Notes under the pieces: model-generated
The model's database searches: none
What the model saw: the letters and a program-made list of their open reading frames with translations, nothing else
Told to the model about the DNA's origin: nothing
Shown: positions 1 through 9,915 of the stretch, in pieces
How positions within the stretch are numbered: position 1 is the stretch's first letter
Layout: the number at the start of each line of letters is the position of its first letter
From: Leptospira koniambonensis
GTDB lineage: Bacteria; Spirochaetota; Leptospiria; Leptospirales; Leptospiraceae
Length of the DNA stretch: 64,000 nucleotides
Direction of reading: 5' to 3'
Assembly (NCBI RefSeq): GCF_004769555.1
Contig: NZ_RQFY01000004.1
Coordinates: forward strand, 124,001-188,000
Position numbers and translations under genes: made by a program

Positions 1-295
1 TAGAAGGAACACTTGGCATTCCTCTTCTTGTCTGAGCCTCGTCTACCACGTCGTCATGAAGAAGGCTAGCCGCATGGATAAGCTCCGCGATCGCACCTAC
101 GTCTGAGTATTTATCTCCCTTATAACCAAGGATCTTACAAAGGCAATAATGTAGAATAGGACGTATTCTTTTTCCGCCGGACCGGATCGTATATTCTTTG
201 ATCTCGGCCAGAATACGTAGATCTTCGTCTATGATATCTTTTAGTTTTTTATCGAACTTACGGACTAATAGATCTTTCAATCCTTTTGCTTTCAC
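1..295 (-). CDS. Polyprenyl synthetase family protein, N-terminal part (cut by window edge)
   Basis: Trans-isoprenyl diphosphate synthase, which chains isopentenyl diphosphate units onto an allylic diphosphate, probably for quinone or lipid-carrier side chains. The reverse strand from a GTG at 293-295 gives about 98 residues. They include GGKRIRP (the conserved basic substrate-binding motif) and [10 protein letters not shown] (the first aspartate-rich DDxxD motif) followed by TRRG. The GTG is preceded by AGGA at a spacing of about 7. The rest of the gene, including the second aspartate-rich motif, lies beyond base 1, so chain length and product cannot be judged. It lies 90 bp downstream of the SirB1-like gene on the same strand. 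Family assignment is firm, the specific product is not. Confidence 0.85.
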   Translation of the reverse strand, partial: MKAKGLKDLLVRKFDKKLKDIIDEDLRILAEIKEYTIRSGGKRIRPILHYCLCKILGYKGDKYSDVGAIAELIHAASLLHDDVVDEAQTRRGMPSVPS

Positions 296-385
296 GCGGG
301 TTTCCTGTTACGACAGTATTTAGAAACGAATTTTCGGCTCAAGCAGTAAAGGAAGTAAGGGGAGAAGTTCCAGACCAATTTATGG

Positions 386-1285
386 TCAAGGTTTCCATTT
401 ATTGTCAAGGGCAAGAAGATGACGGGAAAGGATCTTTTCCATATCTCTGTCCTCTTTTTTGCGATAGATATGAATTAGGTTACGGAACATTCTTTTGAGA
501 ATTGTCAAACTGCTTGCATGAGTGAAATATCTTTCATGAGCCTGGAATCCATTTGCTTTTAGAAAACGAATGCAGGTAGAACGATCCAACATCACACCAC
601 CATGATACGAATCTATATACGTTTGGAATTCGGAAGATTCAAAATGTAATAGAAAATGCAAAGGCATATTCACCCCATATAAGGGGAGCTCTAATCTATG
701 AGCCACTAACAAATAAATAACAGAAAGTGAGATTGGTATCCCTTTTTTAGAAGAGAATACCTTGTGAAGATAAGAATTATTCGGGTCCTCATATTGGTCA
801 TGGTTTCCGCCGAAACCTTCTTCCTGGGAGAGGACTCTGGTTAAAAAATGCACTTTGACTTCGTCAGAAGCGAGATCTTCATTCAGATCTACTAACTCTT
901 CTACACGAATTGCGATCTTATCTAAGTACGTTCTGAATTCCAAATAAGAAAGATCTGAATCAATCACTGAAGAAAGAAGGAACACACCTTCTTCCAAATC
1001 GTCATAATGATTTGGATGGCCCTTCTCCGCTAAGATAGAATAACGATAACTAATCCTTTCTGAATGAACTTCAGCACTTACTGAACGTGCAAAAACTCTA
1101 AGAGTTGGATCTTTTAGTTCGTCTGCAATTTCTTGGACTCTAACTTGCCAAGGGATCATACTAGCGATCTCTTTTATGATCCTAGATTTATCTTGAAGAG
1201 AAGAAAACTCTAACTGATAAAACTTGTCCTCGATCTTGTCCGGGGGAAAAGGAACTGTGCCGAAGAAAGAATCGGAGAATTGCAT
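386..1285 (-). CDS. SirB1/transglutaminase-like family protein
   Basis: About 300 residues. The central stretch, with [20 protein letters not shown] followed by [21 protein letters not shown], is the hallmark of the SirB1 N-terminal domain, a transglutaminase-like fold also found in F-box protein 21. No classical catalytic Cys stands at the usual place in that motif, so enzymatic activity is doubtful. The biochemical role of the family is unknown. I chose the ATG at 1285 (MQFSDS...). A TTG at 1306 would add seven residues, but neither has a clear Shine-Dalgarno sequence. The gene lies between the split transketolase upstream and the prenyl synthase downstream, all on the minus strand. There is no signal peptide, so it is likely cytoplasmic. 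Confidence 0.75.
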   Translation of the reverse strand: MQFSDSFFGTVPFPPDKIEDKFYQLEFSSLQDKSRIIKEIASMIPWQVRVQEIADELKDPTLRVFARSVSAEVHSERISYRYSILAEKGHPNHYDDLEEGVFLLSSVIDSDLSYLEFRTYLDKIAIRVEELVDLNEDLASDEVKVHFLTRVLSQEEGFGGNHDQYEDPNNSYLHKVFSSKKGIPISLSVIYLLVAHRLELPLYGVNMPLHFLLHFESSEFQTYIDSYHGGVMLDRSTCIRFLKANGFQAHERYFTHASSLTILKRMFRNLIHIYRKKEDRDMEKILSRHLLALDNKWKP

Positions 1286-1453
1286 ATCTATAAAATCTAT
1301 TTTCAAAAACGAAAGTCAATTCAGATCTGAAATGATTATGTAAAAAAGGATGAGCAGTATAAATTAACTATGTCTTCCATCTTTTTCGAACACACTTGTT
1401 CAAGTGATCGGAAAAATTGAATGAGACTTTTGTTATGTTAAGAGCAATAAGGA

Positions 1454-1481
1454 GGGTTAGAAAAATTTCTTTCTCTAACCC
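1454..1481 (-). terminator. Hairpin downstream of transketolase
   Basis: GGGTTAGA (1454-1461) pairs with TCTAACCC (1474-1481) around a 12-nt loop, 8 bases after the transketolase stop codon. It lacks a clean U tract on the minus strand, so it is either a weak terminator or an mRNA 3' stabilising hairpin. Confidence 0.45.
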
Positions 1482-1488
1482 AAGAGGA

Positions 1489-2331
1489 TTAAGCAGTTAC
1501 TTGCTCTAATTCTTCTAATGCTTTCTTTTCTTGTTCTGCATTTGGAGGAGTTCCATGCCATCCTGGATTATTTTCCATGAAGGAGACACCTTTTCCGAGT
1601 ACAGTTTCGAAAAGAATAATTGTAGGAGAACCTTTATGAGCTTTTGCCTTCTCGAAAGCAGAGATAATGGACTCGATATTATGACCATCTGCTTCTAATA
1701 CATTCCATCCGAACGCAGCAAACTTTTTGTTTAGAGGTTCCAGATTCATTACATCTTTAGTGAATCCGTCGATTTGGATCCCGTTCTTATCCATAAACGC
1801 AATCAGGTTATCAGTTTTATAATGAGCAGCTGATTGTGCCGCTTCCCAGGTCATACCTTCTCCACATTCTCCGTCAGAGATACATGCATATACTTTGTAG
1901 TCTTTTTTAGAAAGTCTTGCACCTAAAGCGATCCCAACGGAAACAGAAAGTCCCTGACCCAAAGATCCGGAAGAACTTTCGATCCCTTTTAAATAACGGG
2001 TAGAAGGATGTCCCTGTAATTTAGAGTTTATGTTCCTAAAGGTAAGAAGTTCAGACTCAGGAAAAAATCCAGCTTGAGCCATGGCAGCATAACGTACTGC
2101 GCATACGTGACCGTTAGAAAGGATAAGTCTGTCTCTATCTTCCCAATCCGGATCACTAGGTTTATGATTTAGGACCTTTTTGTATAATACTGCGTAAATA
2201 TCCGCAAGTCCGAGAGGACCTCCCGGGTGACCGGATTTTGCCGCAGTGACCATTTTGATCACATTTTTGCGGATATTATTAGCGAATATTTTGATTTCTT
2301 TGGTGTCTTCCACGTAAGCAAGCTCCGGCAT
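1489..2331 (-). CDS. Transketolase, N-terminal (TPP-binding) subunit
   Basis: A 280-residue protein equivalent to the first half of transketolase, the thiamine-diphosphate enzyme moving two-carbon ketol units in the pentose phosphate pathway. SGHPGG is at about residues 33-38. The thiamine-diphosphate/Mg motif is SDGE at about 152-155, ending with N183, with Ser replacing the usual first Gly. The C-terminal (pyrimidine-binding) half is absent. Split transketolases work as a heteromer with a separate C-terminal subunit, but no such gene lies on either side here: SirB1-like is downstream and a DUF420-like membrane protein upstream. Its ATG overlaps the stop of the upstream gene (TAATG), which suggests translational coupling. 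Function is confident; the partner is unplaced. Confidence 0.9.
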   Translation of the reverse strand: MPELAYVEDTKEIKIFANNIRKNVIKMVTAAKSGHPGGPLGLADIYAVLYKKVLNHKPSDPDWEDRDRLILSNGHVCAVRYAAMAQAGFFPESELLTFRNINSKLQGHPSTRYLKGIESSSGSLGQGLSVSVGIALGARLSKKDYKVYACISDGECGEGMTWEAAQSAAHYKTDNLIAFMDKNGIQIDGFTKDVMNLEPLNKKFAAFGWNVLEADGHNIESIISAFEKAKAHKGSPTIILFETVLGKGVSFMENNPGWHGTPPNAEQEKKALEELEQVTA

Positions 2332-2714
2332 TAATTCGAGCGGAACAAAAACAGTCCCGAGAGATAAACGAGTGTGTATAATGGTAGAAAAATAAAATGA
2401 AGCTTCCTATGGAATTCTTTTTTTCTAGTCAGTCCTGACCAACCCATGAGTAACATCAGAATAAGCGTAATAGCTGCAATTGCTCTGTGAATATCTATAT
2501 ACAGTTTATCAACAGTAGCGATCAGGCCGGATTGCTCTATCCCTGGTCCCAAATATTTTAAGCCTAGCAAATAAACTGCAGTGCTTAAATTAAAAAGGAT
2601 CCCTCCTAAATTAAAGATCCTATGTAATCGGTTGTTCCGAAAACGAAACCAATACCCTGTATAAAAAAATAGGATAGAGAGAGTCATTCCAGTATTGATC
2701 AGAAAAAGAGACAT
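2331..2714 (-). CDS. DUF420-like four-helix membrane protein
   Basis: About 127 residues with four predicted transmembrane helices. Histidines sit near helix ends ([16 protein letters not shown]), a layout resembling DUF420/YozB proteins found near cytochrome oxidase assembly genes. Such His pairs may bind haem or metal, but that is inference. The ATG at 2714 has GGAC just upstream and is preferred over a TTG at 2729. The stop overlaps the transketolase start by one base, so the two genes are co-translated. There are no respiratory genes beside it, and family membership rests on pattern only. Confidence 0.6.
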   Translation of the reverse strand: MSLFLINTGMTLSILFFYTGYWFRFRNNRLHRIFNLGGILFNLSTAVYLLGLKYLGPGIEQSGLIATVDKLYIDIHRAIAAITLILMLLMGWSGLTRKKEFHRKLHFIFLPLYTLVYLSGLFLFRSN

Positions 2715-2802
2715 CTGTCCAAAAGACAATATTCAAAAGCAGGAGAAAATCCTTTTTAATCGATTGACCCGACAAAATCATTTCGAAAACTGTCTCTTGA
2801 AC

Positions 2803-2875
<73 letters not shown>

Positions 2876-2936
2876 CGTTCATTTTCCGAATAAGATTGAC
2901 CAGCCACCCTGAGCAAAAATAATGGCTCTCAACAAC

Positions 2937-3020
<84 letters not shown>

Positions 3021-3064
3021 TTCTTTTCTCTCTTCCCTTACAACAAAATCCTAATACACAAAAA

Positions 3065-3230
3065 AGTCCGGAAGGATTCGAAGATCGTTCGCGAAAGCGT
3101 TTGCAGCGACTCGTAGGGAGCGTAAGCAAACGCGTGCCGAGTCCATGGATGGACGAAGGCGCGAACGAGACGCCTCGGAGCCCAGTCGAGCACGACGCGA
3201 GACTGCGTAGAGGCGAATCCGTTCTTCTTT
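3065..3230. repeat. GC-rich repeat debris after the tRNA pair, including a dispersed 20-mer
   Basis: A GC-rich block in an AT-rich genome with no convincing gene. GCGTTTGC (3097-3104) and GCAAACGC (3126-3133) form an inverted repeat. The 20 bases at 3103-3122 (GCAGCGACTC-GTAGGGAGCG) recur with one mismatch, inverted, at 49896-49915. I see a non-coding dispersed repeat. Short open frames through it on both strands overlap the tRNA or have no ribosome site, and I do not call them. Confidence 0.6.
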
Positions 3231-3299
3231 CTACCCTACAAATCTTCATTTATTCAGCTTGTCTTACTTCGAAGCTCTACTCTAATTCATCGTAACCAA

Positions 3300-3584
3300 A
3301 TGAAACAGATCTCCCTAATATACCTACTTCTAATCATTCCATTTTTCTTAATCAATTGTCCTGATTCTCCGGCTCATAATTGTAAGGAAAAATACGATAT
3401 GATCCAGGCAGAGAGGGATCTTTATACCTTTTGCCTAACTGATCCGGAGATGTCTGAAAATAGAAAAAACTTTTGCACTCTCTCTCTGGCAGATGCAATT
3501 CCCAAATGGGAAAAAAATTATGAGCATTGCAGGGGTTTCTTCGATCGAAACCCGTGTATCGATATAAAATCTTGTAAATTATAA
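3300..3584 (+). CDS. Small cysteine-rich putative lipoprotein
   Basis: A 94-residue protein I do not recognise. The N-terminus (MKQISLIYLLLIIPFFLINC) is a lipoprotein signal with a loose spirochaetal lipobox and lipidation Cys at residue 20. The mature part has six more cysteines, at even intervals in sequences such as HNCKE, FCLTD, NFCTL, EHCRG, PCID and SCKL, suggesting disulfides or metal binding outside the cytoplasm. The Shine-Dalgarno sequence is weak. It stands alone between GC-rich repeat blocks. A real gene is likely because of the clean signal and Cys pattern, but the function is unknown. Confidence 0.5.
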   Translation: MKQISLIYLLLIIPFFLINCPDSPAHNCKEKYDMIQAERDLYTFCLTDPEMSENRKNFCTLSLADAIPKWEKNYEHCRGFFDRNPCIDIKSCKL

Positions 3585-3595
3585 ATGATTTTTCC

Positions 3596-3629
3596 CCGCG
3601 ACAGCGATGCGCAGGGCTTTAGTCCGGGC
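3596..3629 (+). repeat. Dispersed 34-bp repeat, copy A
   Basis: These 34 bases match the reverse complement of 49671-49704 at all but one position (core CAGGGCTTTAGTCC). The flank to 3700 is GC-rich with further inverted repeats, such as CTCTCGC/GCGAGGGAG. The element is intergenic, between the small lipoprotein and the DUF4405 gene. Confidence 0.8.
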
Positions 3630-3760
3630 TTGGCCGGATGAGCGCGAATGCGCGAACCCGAAGCAGCGCGATCTCTCGCGAAGCGAGGGAGTCGCCCAAA
3701 TCATAAATTCATGGAACCTCCACACCAAGCAAGGTCTCATGAAGAACAAGAGAGCTATTC

Positions 3761-4240
3761 ATGAAACTCAAAAAAGAATTCGTTACACCTTACTTAGTTT
3801 TTATATTCCTTATTGTCGGGGCCACAGGTGTCTTGATGTTCTTTCATCTATTGGATGATTATACAAAAGTTGTTCATGAATTTCTGGGCATAAGTTTCGT
3901 TTTGTTCGCGATCTTTCATATACGAATGAATTGGAGCAGTATCAAAAATTATGCAAAGAAGAAACAACTTCTTCTTCCGAGTATTGCAATTCTTATCATT
4001 TCAATCGCATTTATCGTTGGCGGAAAAATGCATGGGAACCTGGAACATGATATTTTGGAGAAGGTATTAAGATCTCCTGTTTCAGATTCTTTTAAACTCA
4101 TCAATGGGAACTATCAACAAGCGGAAGAGATTTTAAAAAAGAATCATATTATCATAGATGATCCTTCTAAATCTTTGGAAGAGATCAGCATTCATAATAA
4201 AAAATCTCCAGAAGAAATTGTAGAATTGATTTTGAAGTGA
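3761..4240 (+). CDS. DUF4405 domain membrane protein
   Basis: A 159-residue protein. The N-terminal part has the DUF4405 pattern: helix 1 ending TGVLMFFH, then VHEFLGISFVLFAIFHIRMNW, then a third helix near residues 72-90. These conserved histidines face each other across helices as in small b-type cytochrome-like proteins, so haem or quinone binding is possible but inferred. The C-terminal 65 residues are soluble, with an EEILKKNHI...DDPSKSLEEIS segment resembling DUF4405 homologues that end in a helical tail. It is 8 bp upstream of the amidohydrolase and probably in one operon with it. Its substrate or partner is unknown. Confidence 0.7.
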   Translation: MKLKKEFVTPYLVFIFLIVGATGVLMFFHLLDDYTKVVHEFLGISFVLFAIFHIRMNWSSIKNYAKKKQLLLPSIAILIISIAFIVGGKMHGNLEHDILEKVLRSPVSDSFKLINGNYQQAEEILKKNHIIIDDPSKSLEEISIHNKKSPEEIVELILK

Positions 4241-4248
4241 GTTGAGAC

Positions 4249-5574
4249 ATGAACTTATATAGCTTGATTAAAACTTATAAACAGTCCAAATATTATGCTC
4301 TAAATGCAATTACAATCGCTGTAATAGCTGCCGCTTGCTTTTTGATTGACTGCAAAAAATTTTCGGCTTCGGAAGATCAAACGATCGCAATCATCAATGC
4401 GAATATCTTCGACGGAGAAGAGTTAATTAAAGATCATACTCTTATCATCCAAGGGAATCGTATTCATTCTATCGGTGGAGATATTCCTACGGGTGCAAGG
4501 ATTGTAGATGCTGAGGGCGGTATGTTAATGCCGGGCCTGATAGATTCTCATGTTCATACGGATATTGATGGTTTACGTGATGCGCTTCTGTTTGGAGTTA
4601 CTACTGAACTTGAAATGACAGGGCAATGGATGTTTTGGGAACGTTGGCAACTTGCAAATCGAAATGATATTGCGGATATGCGTTCTGCAGGTATGGGAAT
4701 CACTCCTCCTGGTGGACATCCAACACAATACATGCAGTTAAGCAGTAACTGGTTTTTAAAGACTTTTTATCGTTATCCATTCGTTTCCACTCCAGAAGAA
4801 GCGATCGAGTTTGTAGACAAACAAGTGGAAGGAGGTTCCGACTTCATTAAGATCATTATAGAAGATGGAGACACAGTCGGCACACCGGGACTTCCCGTAA
4901 TTGATGATGCTACCCTAGTCGCTTCCGTGAAAGCAGCTCATCGTAGAGGAAAGATGGCAATCGCTCATGTTACTTCTCTTGCAGGAGGACGAAGAGCGAT
5001 TTCTGCAGGAGTAGATGGGCTCGCTCATATGTTTTTTGATGAAAAACCTGACAAAGAAATGATTGCAGCAATCAAGTCTTCCGGTGCTTTTATTGTGCCA
5101 ACATTAACTACACTCTCTACAGCTTTTGGAAATAGTCCTCACGCATTACTTTCAGATAAACGTGTTAGTTCCAAGCTAAGCAAAGAATGGTTAGAAGCTC
5201 TTTCCAAAAATATGAATGTTTATCCTAAAGGAAGATTAGAAGATTCTTTTGAAAGTGTATTAGTTCTTCATAAAGCTGGTGTGGACATATTAGCAGGAAG
5301 TGATGTTTCTGAACCGATCGCAAATCTTGGAGGACTTGTTCATGGTGCAAGTCTTCATCATGAATTGCAATTATTGGTAGCGGCGGGATTTAAACCTATT
5401 GAAGCAATGCGTGCCGCTACTTCTGTTCCCGCCAAAAGATTTAGTTTAGATGATCGTGGTAGAATTTTTCCAGGAGCAAGAGCGGATCTAGTGTTGGTGG
5501 ATGGAAATCCGCTTCAAGATATTTCGAATACTTTATCGATTCGTACAGTTTGGCGTGCAGGTGCCGAGCAGTAA
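4249..5574 (+). CDS. Amidohydrolase-family lipoprotein (imidazolonepropionase-like)
   Basis: A 441-residue metal-dependent hydrolase. The metal-site residues of the amidohydrolase barrel are visible: HVH at 101-103, K201 (candidate carbamylated Lys), H240, H260 and D352. The order and the VDGLAH and LAGSD contexts fit the imidazolonepropionase-like branch, whose members hydrolyse cyclic amides or dipeptides. An N-terminal hydrophobic segment ends in Cys (C30 or C35, FLIDC), so it is probably a lipoprotein acting in the periplasm or at the surface. It follows the DUF4405 gene by 8 bp. The substrate cannot be told from sequence, and the histidine-degradation pathway is not implied because no hut genes are present. 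Confidence 0.8.
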   Translation: MNLYSLIKTYKQSKYYALNAITIAVIAAACFLIDCKKFSASEDQTIAIINANIFDGEELIKDHTLIIQGNRIHSIGGDIPTGARIVDAEGGMLMPGLIDSHVHTDIDGLRDALLFGVTTELEMTGQWMFWERWQLANRNDIADMRSAGMGITPPGGHPTQYMQLSSNWFLKTFYRYPFVSTPEEAIEFVDKQVEGGSDFIKIIIEDGDTVGTPGLPVIDDATLVASVKAAHRRGKMAIAHVTSLAGGRRAISAGVDGLAHMFFDEKPDKEMIAAIKSSGAFIVPTLTTLSTAFGNSPHALLSDKRVSSKLSKEWLEALSKNMNVYPKGRLEDSFESVLVLHKAGVDILAGSDVSEPIANLGGLVHGASLHHELQLLVAAGFKPIEAMRAATSVPAKRFSLDDRGRIFPGARADLVLVDGNPLQDISNTLSIRTVWRAGAEQ

Positions 5575-5589
5575 GTTAGAGATAAACTC

Positions 5590-7182
5590 TTAATTCTTAT
5601 TCCAAATCACATAAGAAGGTTTTACAGAAACCACAAAATATTTGTCCTTCATGCGGATCTCAGCATAAGCACGATTTAGGATTTTACGATATACTATAAA
5701 TTCCAGATTCCAAGGGCCAGGTTCAGAAGAAGGACCCAAAACTTTTGGTAACACTGAGTCTGCATTCGATTCAGATTCGGATCCGTTTTTCCAGATCCAT
5801 TTTACGGAAAGAGGAAGATAAGCAGGATCAGCGAATGCAAAACTCGCCTCTTCCTCTTCTTCCGCCACTATAGAAAGTAATGTTTCCAAACTTCCTGGAG
5901 AAACTTCTTTGCAGAATTGAGGTTGGATGGATGGAGTTCCGAAAAATGGCCTACGTATCACTTTACACAAATATTTTGCTCTGTCTGGAACTACAAGATC
6001 CGCTTCTTTGTCTCGTGCGTCCCAGAAAGGAAATTTATTTCTGCCATCCGGTGGGATAAGTTTATTTAGAATATCTGCGGATTCTGAATCTTCTTCTGAG
6101 TCGTCGTCTTTGTCTGTCGTTTTAGAACCGACTTGTTTTAAGAATAGATCAATTGCTTCTCTGCCACCACCTTCGAGTGCATAAGCAAATACTGGATCTG
6201 GGTTTTCTCTCATTAGAATTTTAAGAGCAGGTAAATAGGTTTGGATCCAATCCCAATTTCCTGACTGACAGATCTTCTTCATTAGTATTTCGGATTCATC
6301 GCCTGCATTGAATGAATCACCGATCATTGTGCAGGCTTCTTTTTTTCTGTCCATGATCAGCAGATTTTTTGCAGTCTCCCATTTTCCTCTTTTAGAAGAA
6401 GCGTACGTGCTACTTGTTAAAAAATATCTGGTACTGGATTCGAATTTTCCAGTATGTCTGAGAAACTTTGCATATAAGAATAATAGATCCGATTTGGATT
6501 CATTGCTTAATTCTTTGAATCTTCCAGAAAGGAATACTCTTTTGTATGGAGTTCCTTTTCCAGATTGGATAGAAGATCCGACCCAAAGTGGAAGTGCCTC
6601 ATCTTTTGTAAGAACATCCTTGGAGAATAGATAAAAGAATATATTATCCCATCCTTCAAAATCTCTTTGTTTCATTTTGAGAGAATAACAAAGACGGATC
6701 AAAGAATGATTTTCTTTTTTAGATAATACTCTATAAGGATCTGGAGGAGTTGGTTGTATGAGTTCTCCTGTTTCTGGATGAACTGTTGGTTCAGGTGACA
6801 CCCAAACTGGAGTTTCCTTAGAACAAGAATTTATAACTGCAAGTAAAGAAAATGGTGTGACTCCCAATCCATCAGATAATGTTTTTACGAGAGAAGACCA
6901 TTCTCCTTTTTTATTTTTTAAACTTCCTGCTTTTGTTTGGTATTGGATTGCAGGAAGGTATTTATTAAATTTTTCATATAGAAAATAGAGTCTGGAAGAT
7001 GCAGTTTTTTTAAAGTCTCCTGTGCCTGAAGATCTAACCACTTCTTCGTATAATGGGATCGCAAATACTGGAGAAAGTTTTTCTAACTCGTAAGCTTCTT
7101 CATAAGAAACCGCGAAGCTCAAACTCGGGAATAAAGAAAATACCAGAAAGAAAAGAGCTGCGTTCTTTCTTTTAGAAAACAT
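5590..7182 (-). CDS. Secreted hypothetical protein with helical-repeat character
   Basis: A 530-residue protein not recognised by family. It has a clear signal peptide ([14 protein letters not shown], cleavage near residue 24). The mature N-terminal half ([53 protein letters not shown]) looks like TPR-type helical hairpins. An acidic linker follows ([14 protein letters not shown], about residue 355). The C-terminal part is beta-rich and ends in [11 protein letters not shown]. Its start overlaps the stop of the penicillin-binding protein gene by 11 bp, so the two are translationally coupled. That suggests a periplasmic role in envelope assembly, possibly as partner of the PBP; this is inference from context only. 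Confidence 0.65.
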   Translation of the reverse strand: MFSKRKNAALFFLVFSLFPSLSFAVSYEEAYELEKLSPVFAIPLYEEVVRSSGTGDFKKTASSRLYFLYEKFNKYLPAIQYQTKAGSLKNKKGEWSSLVKTLSDGLGVTPFSLLAVINSCSKETPVWVSPEPTVHPETGELIQPTPPDPYRVLSKKENHSLIRLCYSLKMKQRDFEGWDNIFFYLFSKDVLTKDEALPLWVGSSIQSGKGTPYKRVFLSGRFKELSNESKSDLLFLYAKFLRHTGKFESSTRYFLTSSTYASSKRGKWETAKNLLIMDRKKEACTMIGDSFNAGDESEILMKKICQSGNWDWIQTYLPALKILMRENPDPVFAYALEGGGREAIDLFLKQVGSKTTDKDDDSEEDSESADILNKLIPPDGRNKFPFWDARDKEADLVVPDRAKYLCKVIRRPFFGTPSIQPQFCKEVSPGSLETLLSIVAEEEEEASFAFADPAYLPLSVKWIWKNGSESESNADSVLPKVLGPSSEPGPWNLEFIVYRKILNRAYAEIRMKDKYFVVSVKPSYVIWNKN

Positions 7183-9868
7183 TCTTTAAAAGCTCCTGTT
7201 TTGCATCAGACTTATGGGTCAGAGGACAGGTCTCCGCAGGAAGATGAGATGGATGAAATATTTCGCTAGTCTTTTTAGGGCAGTCCGGTCCAGGAAGTTT
7301 TCCTGATTCAGGACAGATTTCCATAGTCACTGCTCTTTGGGAGTATGTGTATTTTTTTCTTTCTTCCTTGTCGCCTGATTCTGCGGAATCAAATAGTTTA
7401 GCGATGGTTCCCCATAAAGGAGCAGCAATTGTTCCGCCTAACGCAGAATTCCCCATTCCAAAACTTGGAGAATCGTAACCCAACCAAACAGCCATAGAAA
7501 TCCCTGGCCTTACTCCTACGAACCAAGCATCTCTGTGCTCATTTGTGGTCCCAGTTTTTCCGGCGACTTCTCCCCTATAACCTGTGTTGCGGACTCCTGC
7601 ATGATTTGCACTTCCATGCAGTAGGTCCACCATGATCTCCGCAGTAGGAGGTGTTATTGCTTTTCTAGTTTGAGGCCATTTCAAATTGAATTCGTCTTGG
7701 TCTTTTCTTTGGTAGACAACGTTACCCGCTCTATCCACCACTTTTTCGATCAAATGAGGTCGAACTATATTTCCATCGTTTGCAAATGCAGAATATGCAG
7801 AGGCCATTTCTAAAGGAGAAAGTTCCAGGGAACCTAATGCCAAAGAAAGATCCCGCCTGAATCTACTTTTCAGAACTTTTTCTTCCGGAAAGAAAAACCT
7901 TTCGAATGCCGCCGAAATTTCGCCTAATCCTAGTTTTTCGGCAATCTGGACCGCTGCAGTGTTTTTGGATTTTGCAAGCGCAACCCTAAGAGAAATATCT
8001 CCGTCGTATTGGTTCCCTATATTCTCAGGCATCCAATTCGAAACTGAGTTTTTATAGATCAAAGGTGCATCTAATATATGTGTAGCAGGATTTGCGATCC
8101 CAGAATCAATCGCTTCCGAATACAGGATCGGTTTGATCGTAGATCCTGTTTGTCTAAACATTCCAGTCGCTCTTGGAAATTGGTTATCGGATTTGAACTC
8201 TGTTCCTCCATGTAAAAGAAGAACATCTCCAGTTTGAGGATCCACTGCTACGACTGCAGCTTGCAGCCCACTATCTCCTCCGGTTACAAATCGATCCGTA
8301 TCTATAAATAATTCCAATGCAGGAGAAAGATCAGCGACTAAATTTCGGAAAGGAGTTACATCCGCATTTTTACCATTCTCTGTGAGACGGTTTCGTCTAA
8401 CCTGTCCGCTTTTTAGAAGATTTTCCACATGTGTTTTGACCACCTTCTGCAATTCTGCCTGAACAGGTTGAGAAATTGTGGTATAAACTGAAAATCCACC
8501 GCTTTCATAAATGTTTGTATCAGGATACATTGTTTGGAGAAATTTTCTGACATGTTCAGTCACATAAGGAGAATCATCCTTACGATTCCCGTAGACTGTC
8601 TCTCCTGGAGAACGAGTATTGAATGTTTGGTAGATGTCTTGTATCGTAGGCCTTAGATCTTCTTTTAATGCGCCATCATTTTCCAGAGATCGGAGGATTG
8701 CTTCTACCCTTCCGGAAGATAGATCAGGATTTTTTAATGGAGAAAAACGATTAGGAGCAGAAGCCAAAGAAGCAAGAACGATCATCTCTGATACATTTAA
8801 ATCTTTTGGCTTTTTCCCAAAATAGAACTCGGAGGCACTTGCAAATCCAAACGCACCATGGCCCAAATACACATTATTCATATAATGTAATAGGATCTTT
8901 TCTTTATCTAAGGAAGATTCCAAGGCATATGCAAGTTGGGCTTCTTTCAACTTTCTTCCCAAACTTTTTTCACGATCGTTCAGAAGTATACGCGCTAACT
9001 GCTGAGTAATTGTAGAAGCACCCTGTTTAAATCGAAAGCTGATTATATTTACAAAAAACGCACGTAACACAGAAGAATAATGAATTCCACCATGCGAGAA
9101 AAAGCTGCGATCTTCTACAAGAAGAACCATTCTTTTTAAATTTTCAGGATAAGCTTCCCATTCTAGGTTACTTGTCTTCTTGCCGAAAATTTCAGAAACT
9201 TTTCTTCCATCTCTATCATAGATGACAGTTGGTTGATGAATATAAAAAATACTTAATAGCCCCGGAACTTCTGCTTCTCTTTGGATAACTCCCATCCAGA
9301 AAAAGATCAGGAACACTAATGCCAACGGCAAAGGGATTAGAACTAGCCAGATATTCGGGCGGAATTTAGGGAATTGGAATCTTCTGCCCTTTTCTAATAA
9401 TCTTTCGGACAAAGTTTTGATAGGACGATGGAAAGCTGTAGGAGACGATTCTGTTTCTGTTCTGACCTTTTGGAACCAAGGACGATCTTCAGACGAATTT
9501 TTAGCCCAGGACTCTTTCCAATTCTCCCACTTAGTTTGCAAACTTTCTAAGAAGTTTGAAAGCGGAGATTCTTTTGAGACTTCTTTAGGAACCTCTTTCT
9601 GGATAGGACGAATAGCAGGTCTTTCTATTTCCTGATATGTTGGAGTTCCAACAGGTGGTGCAGGCATCTCCTCTTTGGGAGATGGTTTTTCTTCTATAGT
9701 TTGAATTGGAGAAGATACGTATCTAACTAATGCCTTCTGGCCGCAGCGATAACAGGTAAGTTTAAAAACAGTCCCTGTAGGAACTCCCTCAGGCAGCCTG
9801 GAAATGGTTCCGCAAGAAAGGCATTCAAACTTGGATTCTGTAAGAGTGCGGACCGAAGTTTCCAACAT
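7172..9868 (-). CDS. Bifunctional class A penicillin-binding protein with N-terminal zinc ribbon
   Basis: An 898-residue peptidoglycan synthase that polymerises glycan strands and cross-links peptides. Residues 16-42 form a CxxC...CxxC zinc ribbon (C16, C19, C39, C42). A Pro/Lys-rich linker leads to a TM helix at about 172-193. The GT51 transglycosylase has catalytic [10 protein letters not shown] (E252), [11 protein letters not shown] (about 283-293) and RKLKEA. The transpeptidase has SxxK at 576-579 (STIK), SxN at 634-636 and KTG at 771-773. The C-terminal tail has three Cys (852, 863, 881) as in PBP1C-like tails. The cytoplasmic zinc ribbon is unusual. An 11-bp overlap couples it to the downstream secreted protein. 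A dispersed palindrome lies inside the gene (9639-9652) and encodes VGTPT in the linker. Confidence 0.93.
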   Translation of the reverse strand: MLETSVRTLTESKFECLSCGTISRLPEGVPTGTVFKLTCYRCGQKALVRYVSSPIQTIEEKPSPKEEMPAPPVGTPTYQEIERPAIRPIQKEVPKEVSKESPLSNFLESLQTKWENWKESWAKNSSEDRPWFQKVRTETESSPTAFHRPIKTLSERLLEKGRRFQFPKFRPNIWLVLIPLPLALVFLIFFWMGVIQREAEVPGLLSIFYIHQPTVIYDRDGRKVSEIFGKKTSNLEWEAYPENLKRMVLLVEDRSFFSHGGIHYSSVLRAFFVNIISFRFKQGASTITQQLARILLNDREKSLGRKLKEAQLAYALESSLDKEKILLHYMNNVYLGHGAFGFASASEFYFGKKPKDLNVSEMIVLASLASAPNRFSPLKNPDLSSGRVEAILRSLENDGALKEDLRPTIQDIYQTFNTRSPGETVYGNRKDDSPYVTEHVRKFLQTMYPDTNIYESGGFSVYTTISQPVQAELQKVVKTHVENLLKSGQVRRNRLTENGKNADVTPFRNLVADLSPALELFIDTDRFVTGGDSGLQAAVVAVDPQTGDVLLLHGGTEFKSDNQFPRATGMFRQTGSTIKPILYSEAIDSGIANPATHILDAPLIYKNSVSNWMPENIGNQYDGDISLRVALAKSKNTAAVQIAEKLGLGEISAAFERFFFPEEKVLKSRFRRDLSLALGSLELSPLEMASAYSAFANDGNIVRPHLIEKVVDRAGNVVYQRKDQDEFNLKWPQTRKAITPPTAEIMVDLLHGSANHAGVRNTGYRGEVAGKTGTTNEHRDAWFVGVRPGISMAVWLGYDSPSFGMGNSALGGTIAAPLWGTIAKLFDSAESGDKEERKKYTYSQRAVTMEICPESGKLPGPDCPKKTSEIFHPSHLPAETCPLTHKSDAKQELLKNVF
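9639..9652. repeat. Dispersed palindrome copy inside PBP gene
   Basis: GTTGGAGTTCCAAC, one of the GTwGGAAyTCCwAC family scattered in this window. Here it is in frame within the disordered linker after the zinc ribbon and encodes VGTPT. Confidence 0.55.
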
Positions 9869-9915
9869 CTCTATTAATGTCGGAGAGATCCGCTAACCCT
9901 ACAAGCAAGAAAGTG

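Noticed and set aside
3607..3858. Open frame over the 34-bp repeat and the start of the DUF4405 gene
   Set aside because: It runs out of frame through the DUF4405 gene and its first half is repeat sequence.
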